Source of the DNA: Salinirussus sp.
Lineage (GTDB): Archaea > Halobacteriota > Halobacteria > Halobacteriales > Haloarculaceae
Direction: 5' to 3'
NCBI GenBank assembly: GCA_028275005.1
Contig: JAQCNN010000140.1
Location: forward strand, 1 to 13,783
Length of the DNA stretch: 13,783 nucleotides
Shown here: piece after piece, positions 1 through 5,631 of the stretch
Layout: every line of letters starts with the position of its first letter
Numbering within the stretch: the stretch's first letter is position 1
Program-made: the position numbers and the translations under genes
Notes under the pieces: model-generated
What the model saw: only the letters and a program-made list of their open reading frames with translations
Database searches by the model: none
Told to the model about the DNA's origin: nothing

Positions 1-279
1 GACCTCGGCGAGGAGCTACCGGTCGACCTGGACCGCGAGACACGCAACGAACTGGCGATGCTCGTCGCCGCGACCGAGCCCGATGACCCCGACGAACTGG
101 TCCGGCGGGCGGTCCACATGCTCTTCCAGACCACCGTCGAGACCGGGACGCTCGACTTCCACCTCCGGAGCGGCTACGACGTGACGTACGACGAGTATCT
201 CTCCGGCATGACATTCGACGAGATGGGGCCGAGCTTCCCGCAGCAACAGCAAAACGACGACCGCCGCTACCAGTTCTAA
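1..279 (+). CDS. C-terminal part of an unrecognised haloarchaeal protein (5' end outside window)
   Basis: An open frame runs from the first base to a TAA at 277-279 and gives 92 residues. It is open upstream of the internal ATG at 58, so the gene is cut by the window edge. The visible part is acidic. It contains a predicted helical stretch (RRAVHMLFQTTVETGTL), then an aromatic and acidic segment (DFHLRSGYDVTYDEYLSGM), and ends in a polar Gln-rich tail (PQQQQNDDRRYQF). No signal peptide or membrane segment is visible in this part. I do not recognise the family. A 7-bp inverted repeat at 303-325 follows the stop. Coding is supported by the open frame, strong GC3 and the typical haloarchaeal amino-acid composition. 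No function is proposed. Confidence 0.7.
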   Translation, partial: DLGEELPVDLDRETRNELAMLVAATEPDDPDELVRRAVHMLFQTTVETGTLDFHLRSGYDVTYDEYLSGMTFDEMGPSFPQQQQNDDRRYQF

Positions 280-544
280 CCACCCGGTGTTCGGAGGATA
301 TGCAGACGGACGACGTGACCGTCTGACCACAGTTATGCCGGGACGCGGTGCTGGACTGGCGGACATGTGGAGGCGAGAGCAGTCGTAGTGGCCCTGCGAA
401 GGCGGCGGTGGGACGGCCGAGAAGACCGAAGCCGTCGGCGAGGACAGCCCGGCACCGTTGTGCCCCTGCGGTTGAGACAGGTCGCGCACCGAGTGGAGCG
501 GGTCGGTACAGCAGTCAGTGACTGTTGTTCTCACACGGGGGTTC
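280..544. other. Intergenic region, no gene seen
   Basis: These 265 bases separate the first gene from the first palindromic element. An inverted repeat (CAGACGG at 303-309, CCGTCTG at 319-325) lies 24 nt after the upstream stop codon. It could be a terminator or mRNA 3' structure, but no T-run follows it. A 13-nt palindrome (CAGTCAGTGACTG, 512-524) lies just before the element. The reading frames that cross this stretch have no recognisable protein sequence and look like chance frames in GC-rich DNA. Confidence 0.5.
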
Positions 545-629
545 CTGATACTGCCGGCTGTACGTCTGTAACGAATTTTGTGACCCCGGGGTCGCGGATA
601 GCTTCAACCAGTTACAGCCAGCAGTATGA
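545..629 (+). repeat. Palindromic MITE-like element, copy 1
   Basis: This 85-bp element has imperfect terminal inverted repeats: ATACTGCCGGCTGTA at the left end and TACAGCCAGCAGTAT at the right, 14 of 15 complementary. It also has an internal palindrome at 579-596 (TGTGACCCC / GGGGTCGCG). A nearly identical copy lies in the opposite orientation at 1886-1969. The two differ by one indel and about two substitutions. No target-site duplication is evident in the flanks. It lies 48 nt downstream of the stop of the Tat-exported protein gene. It may be a non-autonomous transposable element or a dispersed structural repeat. Its size leaves no room for a gene. Confidence 0.65.
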
Positions 630-677
630 ATCAACCGCTCTCCGGGCCGGCATGTCAACTGTTGACTGCGGGGCCGG

Positions 678-1181
678 TCAGACATACCCCTCAATGTCCA
701 CGGACACCGTTTCAGGAGTTCCTTCGCCTCTGTCGGTGACCCGAACGAGTAGTGAGTGGACCAGTAGGTCATCCGGCCCGCCCTGTGGGGCGTCGACCGA
801 AACGTCGAGATGGAGCCCGCTGTCCCGGCGCGAGACCGTCTCCAACACGAGTTCCATCTGAGACTGCATTCCGTTCTGAACGACGATCAGATACGAGCTG
901 TCGAAGTCGGTACCGGCGAGGAAGTCCGCGACAGGACCACCGTCGATGAGCTGTCGCTCCGCGACGTCCGGCTCTGCGATAGCGGTCCGGTACTCCGCCT
1001 GATACTCCAGAAAGTCGGTGTCCCGTGGTGCCTTCTCGGTAAGGACATCCCGCGCTACGTGTTTCGTCTCCACAGTCACGCCGTCCGGTGTCGACGGTGA
1101 GCTGTGTCGGCGCCACCCGATGTACCCGCCAACGGCGCCGACCCCGAGGGCACAGGACCCGAGGAAACGTCGTCTGTTCAT
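678..1181 (-). CDS. Tat-exported hypothetical protein
   Basis: The protein is 167 residues. It starts MNRRRFLGSCALGVGAVGG, a typical haloarchaeal twin-arginine signal with Arg3-5, Phe6 and a hydrophobic core at residues 7-22. No lipobox Cys follows the hydrophobic core, and Cys10 lies too early to be one. The mature part is hydrophilic and acidic, so it is expected outside the cytoplasmic membrane or anchored by the uncleaved signal. The frame extends upstream to 1226, but the ATG at 1181 is chosen because the Tat motif starts there and a box A (TTTTTAT, 1203-1209) lies about 25 nt upstream, as in leaderless haloarchaeal transcripts. It lies downstream of the PAP2 gene on the same strand, and both sit between the two inverted palindromic elements. 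I do not recognise the mature domain. Confidence 0.75.
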   Translation of the reverse strand: MNRRRFLGSCALGVGAVGGYIGWRRHSSPSTPDGVTVETKHVARDVLTEKAPRDTDFLEYQAEYRTAIAEPDVAERQLIDGGPVADFLAGTDFDSSYLIVVQNGMQSQMELVLETVSRRDSGLHLDVSVDAPQGGPDDLLVHSLLVRVTDRGEGTPETVSVDIEGYV

Positions 1182-1202
1182 ACCGGCGGTTGAATCCGCC
1201 GG

Positions 1203-1209
1203 ATAAAAA
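1203..1209 (-). promoter_or_regulatory. Box A (TATA) for the Tat-exported protein gene
   Basis: On the minus strand the sequence reads TTTTTAT, centred about 25 nt upstream of the ATG at 1181. This is the spacing of an archaeal box A to a leaderless start. It supports independent transcription of this gene and the shorter start. Confidence 0.5.
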
Positions 1210-1282
1210 GTGCCTTCATAGCTCAAGTTGCTGTTTTACCCTGTGCCGTGACCTGGTTCCGGTGAGGGTCCCGGCGCCACGG

Positions 1283-1834
1283 TCACTGGGTCACGACACG
1301 CCTGAATCGCTCGGACCGCACGACGCGGCCCGCGATGAGGGCGGTGCCGACACCGATCAGCAGCCCGACCACTGTGTCCGAGAGGTAGTGTGTGCCGAGG
1401 TAGACCCGTGAGATGGCGATCAGGACGACGAGAGCCGTTACAATCCCGAACGGGAGGTGTTTGGAGCGGTACGCAACCGTCGCATAGACCGCAACAGCGG
1501 CGGCGTGGCCGGACGGAAACGAGTGGGCAACTGTCTCCGCACCACCCGTTTGACAGACTGGCTGTGGCGGATACGCCCGCTGTACCGTGAACATGAGCGT
1601 CGCGACGACCAGCCCGCTGAGTGTCAGCCCGACGAGTGTCACCCGAAAGTCCCGCTCCCACCCGGAGAGGTAGAACAGGCCAATAAAGACCAGGCCTGCC
1701 GTGAGCGACCCGAGTCCGGTGACGGAGTTCATCACCTTCGTGAAGAGTGGGTCCCGGAACTCCGCTATCAGTTCGGCGACCCGAATGTCGACCTGTTGCA
1801 CGATTCTGATGAACTCCCCGAGTGGCTGTGCCAT
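1283..1834 (-). CDS. PAP2-superfamily membrane phosphatase
   Basis: The protein is 183 residues with several membrane helices, typical of type 2 phosphatidic acid phosphatase-like enzymes that remove phosphate from lipid or isoprenoid phosphates at the membrane. Motif 2 (PSGH, residues 107-110) and motif 3 (SR-x5-H-x3-D: Ser142, Arg143, His149, Asp153) are intact, with both catalytic His present. Motif 1 (K-x6-RP) is degenerate: Arg86 is kept, but the expected Lys position is Thr79 and the Pro after Arg is Ala87 (VQRAYPP). The start could be the ATG at 1834 or a GTG two codons earlier at 1840. Both fit the box A at 1861-1868. The CDP-alcohol phosphatidyltransferase gene upstream on the same strand suggests a role in phospholipid metabolism, which is inference. 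Undecaprenyl-type or sugar phosphate substrates are alternatives. Confidence 0.88.
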   Translation of the reverse strand: MAQPLGEFIRIVQQVDIRVAELIAEFRDPLFTKVMNSVTGLGSLTAGLVFIGLFYLSGWERDFRVTLVGLTLSGLVVATLMFTVQRAYPPQPVCQTGGAETVAHSFPSGHAAAVAVYATVAYRSKHLPFGIVTALVVLIAISRVYLGTHYLSDTVVGLLIGVGTALIAGRVVRSERFRRVVTQ

Positions 1835-1860
1835 GTGCACGTTCAGTATTGACGGTCACT

Positions 1861-1868
1861 ACATAGGC
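1861..1868 (-). promoter_or_regulatory. Possible box A for the PAP2 gene
   Basis: The minus strand reads CCTATGTA-like sequence centred 24-30 nt upstream of the GTG (1840) and ATG (1834) candidates. It lies between the start and palindromic element 2 (1886-1969), so the gene appears to have its own promoter outside the repeat. The match is weak. Confidence 0.35.
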
Positions 1869-1885
1869 GCTCTGCTCTGTCACAC

Positions 1886-1969
1886 TCATACTGCTGGCTG
1901 TAACTGGTTGAAGCTATCCGCGACCCCGGGTCGCGAAATTCGTTACAGACGTACAGCCGGCAGTATCAG
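1886..1969 (-). repeat. Palindromic MITE-like element, copy 2 (inverted relative to copy 1)
   Basis: This 84-bp element is the reverse complement of the one at 545-629, with about 95 percent identity by eye. Its termini are ATACTGCTGGCTGTA and TACAGCCGGCAGTAT. The core at 1919-1935 is a perfect 17-nt palindrome (CGCGACCCCGGGTCGCG, single central base). The minus-strand sequence CTGATACTGCC at its right end contains the TGA stop (1966-1968) of the YdjM-like gene, so the element reaches the coding boundary. No target-site duplication is evident. Confidence 0.65.
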
Positions 1970-2445
1970 CCCTGCTCGCCCGTCACGTCGGTGCCGGGTC
2001 TCGGAGGCAACCCACGGCGGAGGAGCAGACCGGCGAACAGCCACAACAGGAGTTCGAGGACGAACGACGGCGAGCCAACGTAGAACTCGAGAAACGACCC
2101 CGGCGGGAGACCCAGCGGGTCGGGTGCTGTGGCGAGCGGCCAAGCCAGCGATAACGCGTCGGCCGGCCGTCCGTTGACCACCATGTGCAGTGCATCGAGA
2201 GCGAGATGTGAGCCCCAGCCGACTACCACCATACGGCCCCGACGACGGGACAGCAAAAACGGCGTCAACACGCCCAACAGCAGCACAGAGTGCCCAACAG
2301 TCTGATAGATGTCCATGACCCCAATGAGCCCGAGTGGCTTGTCGACTACATCGGGAACTGCGGCGCCGACCACCAGCCACAGTGTCGACAGCCGCGACGC
2401 TCGGCCCGCAACCGCCGCCACAAGGAGATGCGTCGGAAAGAGCAC
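1966..2445 (-). CDS. YdjM/DUF457-type membrane-bound putative metal-dependent hydrolase
   Basis: The protein is 159 residues with about four hydrophobic segments. It starts MLFPTHLLVAA and contains a spaced His/Asp pattern typical of the YdjM/YvsG (PF04307) family: His6, Pro31-Asp32, Asp35, Gly51-His52-Ser53, and the block GWGSHLALDALH with His80, Asp84 and His87. These residues are thought to bind metal, but no substrate is established for the family. The start codon is GTG at 2445. The usual family start MLFPTHL begins exactly there. It lies 27 nt after the stop of the CDP-alcohol phosphatidyltransferase gene on the same strand, so cotranscription is likely. The stop codon lies within palindromic element 2, so the last residues (GTDVTGEQG) could have been altered by insertion of the element. 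Confidence 0.8.
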   Translation of the reverse strand: MLFPTHLLVAAVAGRASRLSTLWLVVGAAVPDVVDKPLGLIGVMDIYQTVGHSVLLLGVLTPFLLSRRRGRMVVVGWGSHLALDALHMVVNGRPADALSLAWPLATAPDPLGLPPGSFLEFYVGSPSFVLELLLWLFAGLLLRRGLPPRPGTDVTGEQG

Positions 2446-2472
2446 AGCCGGGACTACAGGCCCAGGTGTGTA

Positions 2473-3240
2473 TTAGCCCCGTGTGGAGAGTCGGCCGCTA
2501 ACAGTCAGGAAGTCCCGGCTGAATATCAAAAGCGAGGGGACGAGGACGAACGGCGCGACCGCCCAGACGAGCCACGTCGGGATGACCGGTGCGAGGGCGA
2601 CGGTGAGAAAGACCATCTGTACGCCAGCCAGATACCGTCCGATGTCGCTGTCCGGCTCCGTAAACAGCGGTCGGCCCCGGAACTGCCGCCAGGCTATCCC
2701 GCCGCGGTAGACGAATCTGGCTGCGGAGAGTGAGAGATACCACACCGGAAGCTGTCCCCACAGAACGGCGACCAGTGGCGCAACGACGAAGCCGAAGGTA
2801 TCGAACGCCATATCCAGTCGCCTCCCGAGCACTGTGACATCCCCGACGGTCCGTGCGGCGACCCCGTCGAGTTTGTCGAGGACAACACCGGCCCCGTAGG
2901 CGAGTGCCGGCACCCAGACGAGGGAGGTTCCGGCGGGGACGACGACAAACCCGGCGACAACCGCGTACAGCGCGCCTCGAAACAGCGTCAGCGCGTTTGC
3001 CACCCCTGATAGCCCGGCCAGCGGCCCGTGACTGACCCGTGAGGGGACGGCCCGACTGACGTACCACAGCTGGCCGGCCAGACAGCCCCCGGCGACGAGT
3101 GCGGGGTAGAGGAGTTCGGTCCGGAGTTCATCGGTTGGGTGTATCCCCTGGAAGATAACGGCGAATACGGCCGCAAGCACCAGTGGGAGGCCGACCTGAA
3201 CGCCGACGGGGAGCGCCCGCTCCGACTGTGGTTCTGTCAT
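2473..3240 (-). CDS. CDP-alcohol phosphatidyltransferase family membrane enzyme
   Basis: The protein is 255 residues and multi-spanning. It carries the complete signature D-x2-DG-x2-AR-x8-G-x3-D-x3-D: Asp122, Asp125-Gly126, Ala129-Arg130, Gly139, Asp143 and Asp147 (LDKLDGVAART ... GRRLDMAFD). These Asp residues bind the two divalent metals and the CDP-activated donor. The family transfers a phosphatidyl-type group (archaetidyl in archaea) from a CDP-lipid to an alcohol such as glycerol phosphate, serine or inositol phosphate. The acceptor cannot be told from the sequence. The N-terminal extension before the signature contains at least two further hydrophobic segments. I chose the ATG at 3240. 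A GTG three codons upstream (3249) is in frame. The YdjM-like and PAP2 genes follow on the same strand. A phosphatase is a common partner when the first product is a phosphate ester, so a two-step lipid pathway is possible but inferred. Confidence 0.9.
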   Translation of the reverse strand: MTEPQSERALPVGVQVGLPLVLAAVFAVIFQGIHPTDELRTELLYPALVAGGCLAGQLWYVSRAVPSRVSHGPLAGLSGVANALTLFRGALYAVVAGFVVVPAGTSLVWVPALAYGAGVVLDKLDGVAARTVGDVTVLGRRLDMAFDTFGFVVAPLVAVLWGQLPVWYLSLSAARFVYRGGIAWRQFRGRPLFTEPDSDIGRYLAGVQMVFLTVALAPVIPTWLVWAVAPFVLVPSLLIFSRDFLTVSGRLSTRG

Positions 3241-3332
3241 GGGGACCACAGACCGCGTCCGTCTGGCCAGTCAGTCACCGCACAGTAGCGGATGTTCGAA
3301 TTTGTTGTCTCTCTGTCGCTCAGTCGCACTTG

Positions 3333-3366
3333 TATACTGATGTATAGTTCGTCTCGTAGGTACCTA
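3333..3366. promoter_or_regulatory. Two adjacent palindromes upstream of the CDP-alcohol phosphatidyltransferase gene
   Basis: An A/T-rich inverted repeat (TATAC-TGAT-GTATA, 3333-3346) is followed by a perfect 10-bp palindrome (TAGGTACCTA, 3357-3366). They lie between the stop of the small membrane protein gene (3385) and the start at 3240. The A/T-rich one could be a box A with an operator. That would imply a leader of about 75 nt, longer than usual in haloarchaea. It might instead be a 3'-end structure of the upstream gene. Confidence 0.3.
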
Positions 3367-3384
3367 AGTGTTTGACCTCGGTAG

Positions 3385-3771
3385 TCAGGCTCGCAGTAGC
3401 GCAATCAGGACACCGACCAGGACGACCTGTGCAACCTTGTCGGCGGCACCGAGCGTCCCGATGTCTCCCGGGAAGGTCTTCGGGCCGTTCACGAAATTGA
3501 TCACGAGCCACAGGACGACCTGAACGAGGACGAACGGGACCCCGACCGCGTACACCGTCCGGCGCCGGTAGCCGACGAACACGAGACCGATGGCACCCAG
3601 AAACCCCAGCCCTGCGAGAACAAAGCTGATCCCCAGCCCGGATGGGAGCATCCGAACGCCGAGCAGGAGATGAACCGCAGCAGTGACCACGGCCGCGAGA
3701 ATGCCAACCCAGTGTAGCCCTCGTAGCGACTCCGACTGGAGCGTCGACCCCGCTGTCTCCTCTGTTGCCAT
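3385..3771 (-). CDS. Small four-helix integral membrane protein, hypothetical
   Basis: The protein is 128 residues. A short polar N-terminus (about residues 1-18) is followed by four hydrophobic segments at roughly 19-41, 47-68, 73-93 and 108-126. Conserved-looking connecting motifs are GYRRRTVYAVGVPF and the loop NGPKTFPGDIGTLGAADK between helices 3 and 4. I recognise the type as a haloarchaeal membrane protein of unknown function but cannot name it with certainty. The ATG at 3771 is supported by a strong box A (ATTATATATG on the minus strand, 3791-3800), 25 nt upstream, indicating a leaderless transcript. It precedes the CDP-alcohol phosphatidyltransferase gene on the same strand, with a 144-nt gap holding palindromes, so it may be a separate unit. 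Confidence 0.82.
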   Translation of the reverse strand: MATEETAGSTLQSESLRGLHWVGILAAVVTAAVHLLLGVRMLPSGLGISFVLAGLGFLGAIGLVFVGYRRRTVYAVGVPFVLVQVVLWLVINFVNGPKTFPGDIGTLGAADKVAQVVLVGVLIALLRA

Positions 3772-3790
3772 ACCCTGGATTACACTAGCG

Positions 3791-3800
3791 CATATATAAT
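3791..3800 (-). promoter_or_regulatory. Box A for the four-helix membrane protein gene
   Basis: The minus strand reads ATTATATATG, the clearest TATA element in the window. Its centre lies 25 nt upstream of the ATG at 3771. The remaining part of the gap, up to the PadR stop at 4019, shows nothing else I can support. Confidence 0.65.
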
Positions 3801-4018
3801 GCTAACGTCGCCGTGCCGGGCTGAGCTACCGCTCGACGCCGGTTGCGGTGACCCGGTGGGTTCGGCCCGACGGCGACGACACCGGAGGGGAGAGGCGCTC
3901 CAGGACACGCGGTCGGGTGTGTCCGGACTGGTGCCCGGGAGCACGCTCGGAGACACCGTGCCGGCGTGAAGTACTGAGAGTTACGACAGACACAGGGACG
4001 AGAACGGTACCGCCGTGT

Positions 4019-4294
4019 CTACAGGTCGACGTACTGGTCTTCCCACTCGCGGCGGGCCTCGGTCTCGCGGTTCCCGCGGCGCGTCAGGGTGTAAAAGTTG
4101 GTCCGGCGGTCGCGTTGGCCCTTCTCGACGAGCCCCTTTTCGACCAGGGTATCGAGGTTGGGGTAGAGTCGTCCGTGGTGGATCTCCTTCTCGTAGTACT
4201 CCTCGAGTTCGTCCTTGATCGCCAGCCCGTGTGGCTCCTCTTTGCCGGCGATGACGTACAGGAGGTCGCGCTGAAAGCCTGTCAGGTCGTACAT
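4019..4294 (-). CDS. PadR-family transcriptional regulator
   Basis: This is a 91-residue winged-helix protein. The sequence MYDLTGFQRDLLYVIAG, the block HGLAIKDELEEYYEKEIHHG, the recognition region GRLYPNLDTLVEKGLVEKG and the wing (RRTNFYTLTRRG) match the PadR family closely. It is a short form lacking the long C-terminal dimerisation domain, as is common in haloarchaea. It should act as a DNA-binding homodimer in the cytoplasm. The ligand is unknown. The ATG at 4294 begins at the usual family start. A box A-like TTAAATAT (4331-4338) lies about 40 nt upstream. It is bracketed by TGATTA and TAATCA (4323-4328, 4354-4359), a possible autoregulatory operator. It lies upstream of the membrane-protein genes on the same strand, but a 247-nt gap and a separate promoter argue against an operon. 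Confidence 0.93.
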   Translation of the reverse strand: MYDLTGFQRDLLYVIAGKEEPHGLAIKDELEEYYEKEIHHGRLYPNLDTLVEKGLVEKGQRDRRTNFYTLTRRGNRETEARREWEDQYVDL

Positions 4295-4322
4295 CGATAA
4301 GCTCTACTCCACTGTTTGTGTC

Positions 4323-4359
4323 TGATTATCTTAAATATGGTGTTGCAAATACGTAATCA
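4323..4359 (-). promoter_or_regulatory. PadR promoter with flanking inverted repeat
   Basis: On the minus strand ATATTTAA (4338-4331) is a plausible box A and would give a leader of about 13 nt. TGATTA (4323-4328) and TAATCA (4354-4359) form an inverted repeat around it. Such a layout would suit binding of a dimeric repressor over the TATA element, for instance PadR itself. This is inferred from position and symmetry only. Confidence 0.4.
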
Positions 4360-4687
4360 AACCGTCATCGGGGGCAGACGGGCGAAGAGCGGATGTCACC
4401 GAGTGACGCCACGGGACCCCATCTAACGGGCGTTGTACGGGCCGAATACACCGGGGTCACGGGACCGTCGGAGACGGTGGGAGATAGCCACCGTGGATGA
4501 CAGATGGCCGTCGGTGTCGGGGATGTGATGTGAACGGTCAACCGTAGCCGGAGAGACCACTCGGAGTCAGTGACGGGTCACAGCGGGTAGGTGTCAGTTC
4601 CCGAGGACAGCGTGTTCGGTGTCGGCTTGAACGGAGCGACAACTACCGGGTGTGTGTCGAAAGGAAAGCAAAGCGAGACACGCGGAC
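4360..4687. other. Intergenic region, no gene seen
   Basis: No convincing coding frame crosses this 328-bp stretch. It has a 7-bp perfect hairpin sequence (ACGGTGG at 4474-4480, CCACCGT at 4488-4494, loop of 7) with no T-run after it. The A/G-rich tract at 4659-4693 is a T/C-rich tract on the minus strand and leads into the end of the candidate small RNA. Confidence 0.4.
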
Positions 4688-4763
4688 AAAAAAGGCCCGC
4701 GTGAATGCTTGCCGCCCTGAATTGGTCCCCGCTGACGCTTCGGCCCTCCAAGCGAAGCGTCAC
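4688..4763 (-). ncRNA. Candidate small RNA with 5' hairpin and U-run terminator
   Basis: Three signals line up on the minus strand. A box A (GTTTAAG, 4792-4786) predicts a start near 4763. A perfect 10-bp hairpin (TGACGCTTCG 4762-4753, CGAAGCGTCA 4742-4733) begins right there, with a 10-nt loop CTTGGAGGGC. A GC-rich stretch then runs into TTTTTT (4693-4688), a typical archaeal termination signal, followed by further T-rich sequence. The transcript would be about 76 nt. The hairpin loop exposes GGAGG, complementary to the haloarchaeal 16S 3' end. No protein frame in the region looks real. It is not a tRNA, I see no C/D or H/ACA boxes, and I recognise no known RNA family. The call rests on position and structure alone. 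Confidence 0.4.
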
Positions 4764-4785
4764 TTCGTACAAAATGGTAGATGGA

Positions 4786-4792
4786 CTTAAAC
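4786..4792 (-). promoter_or_regulatory. Box A for the candidate small RNA
   Basis: GTTTAAG on the minus strand is centred about 26 nt upstream of the base where the 10-bp hairpin begins. Confidence 0.35.
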
Positions 4793-4874
4793 ATGTCGGC
4801 CGCTCGGTTGACACGACCAGCCCGGTCGGGCAGGACAGTACAGGGTGTCCCACAGAGCCTCGGATGGCCGGCGC

Positions 4875-4879
4875 TTATG
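4875..4879 (+). promoter_or_regulatory. Box A-like element for the zinc-ribbon protein gene
   Basis: TTATG in the context GCGCTTATGTCC is centred about 26 nt upstream of the ATG at 4903. It supports a leaderless transcript and the start chosen for that gene. Confidence 0.4.
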
Positions 4880-4902
4880 TCCGGCTGGTGTGTACGCCGT
4901 GT

Positions 4903-5598
4903 ATGGAGATCCGCGGCGAGCGCGAGTGTACCGACTGCGGGGAGCGCTGGTCGTACTACGAGACCGGGGAGATACAGTGTCCGGCCTGTGGCTCGGTCAG
5001 AAGCGTCGGCGTCGGCGGGCGTGCGGAGCACACCGACGGCCCCGTCGAGCTGGACCTGACCGGTGTGCGAAAGACGGTCGACACCGCCACGACAGCCGAA
5101 CTCGCAGAACAGGCGAGCGAGGAGGCCGCGACGTACGTCCGCCGGGCGGGCTTCGTCCACGCCGGCAGCCTCGAGCGGTTCGACGACACCTACCTGGCGG
5201 CAGTGGAGCTGCGGCGGGTCGGTGCCGAACTCGCACGCCGGATGCGGGTCGACGACGCGGAGGAGCTGTACCTGTTGGAGCTACTGCGGACGGCAGACAG
5301 CGGCGACCGACCCGGGCCTGAGGCGGTGCCCACGGGCCTACACACGCCGCGTGGCCTCGCGGTCGCGGCTGCCGCCGACGCGTACGCGAGCGACATCCGG
5401 CGGGTCCACGACGACCCCGGCCGGGCGGTCAGCCGGGTGCTCTCGGGGGTGCGCGCCGAACGCAAACGTATCGAGGCACTCGACGGGGACGTCGACCCCG
5501 AGCGTGCGGAGCGGGTCGTCCGCGCGCTGCGTGAGCTGTACGCGTATCTCGGGGCCGACGACGAGGCGGCCCTCGCACGGGCCCAGGAGCGGCTCTAA
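4903..5598 (+). CDS. N-terminal zinc-ribbon protein of unknown function (DUF7117-like)
   Basis: The protein is 231 residues. The N-terminus (MEIRGERECTDCGERWSYYE) carries a four-Cys zinc ribbon: Cys9, Cys12, Cys26 and Cys29 (CTDC, CPAC). The rest is acidic, largely helical and rich in Ala, Arg and Glu, with no membrane segment, so a cytoplasmic protein is expected. It resembles a conserved haloarchaeal family that I believe is DUF7117. The number is from memory. The frame is open upstream to 4705, but I chose the ATG at 4903. The zinc ribbon starts there, the upstream sequence looks non-coding (and overlaps the candidate small RNA), and a box A-like element lies at the right distance. It converges on folD with a 33-nt gap. 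The ribbon may bind nucleic acid or mediate protein contacts. No reaction can be assigned. Confidence 0.85.
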   Translation: MEIRGERECTDCGERWSYYETGEIQCPACGSVRSVGVGGRAEHTDGPVELDLTGVRKTVDTATTAELAEQASEEAATYVRRAGFVHAGSLERFDDTYLAAVELRRVGAELARRMRVDDAEELYLLELLRTADSGDRPGPEAVPTGLHTPRGLAVAAAADAYASDIRRVHDDPGRAVSRVLSGVRAERKRIEALDGDVDPERAERVVRALRELYAYLGADDEAALARAQERL

Positions 5599-5631
5599 GG
5601 AGGAGAGACACCGGGTGGGTACGGGCCGGAC

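Noticed and set aside
300..326. Eight-codon mini-ORF (MQTDDVTV) with GGAGG just before its ATG
   Set aside because: The GGAGG is only two bases from the ATG, too close for a Shine-Dalgarno site. The ORF coincides with an inverted repeat after a stop codon, which explains it better.
16..534. 172-residue minus-strand open frame opposite the first gene
   Set aside because: It lies antisense to the left-edge gene, has no recognisable domain and a low-complexity Pro/Ser/Arg-rich composition typical of shadow frames in GC-rich DNA.
4594..5160. Minus-strand 188-residue open frame across the intergenic region and the zinc-ribbon gene
   Set aside because: It overlaps the zinc-ribbon gene antisense and has no protein-like pattern. 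The intergenic part is better explained by a structured RNA or regulatory DNA.
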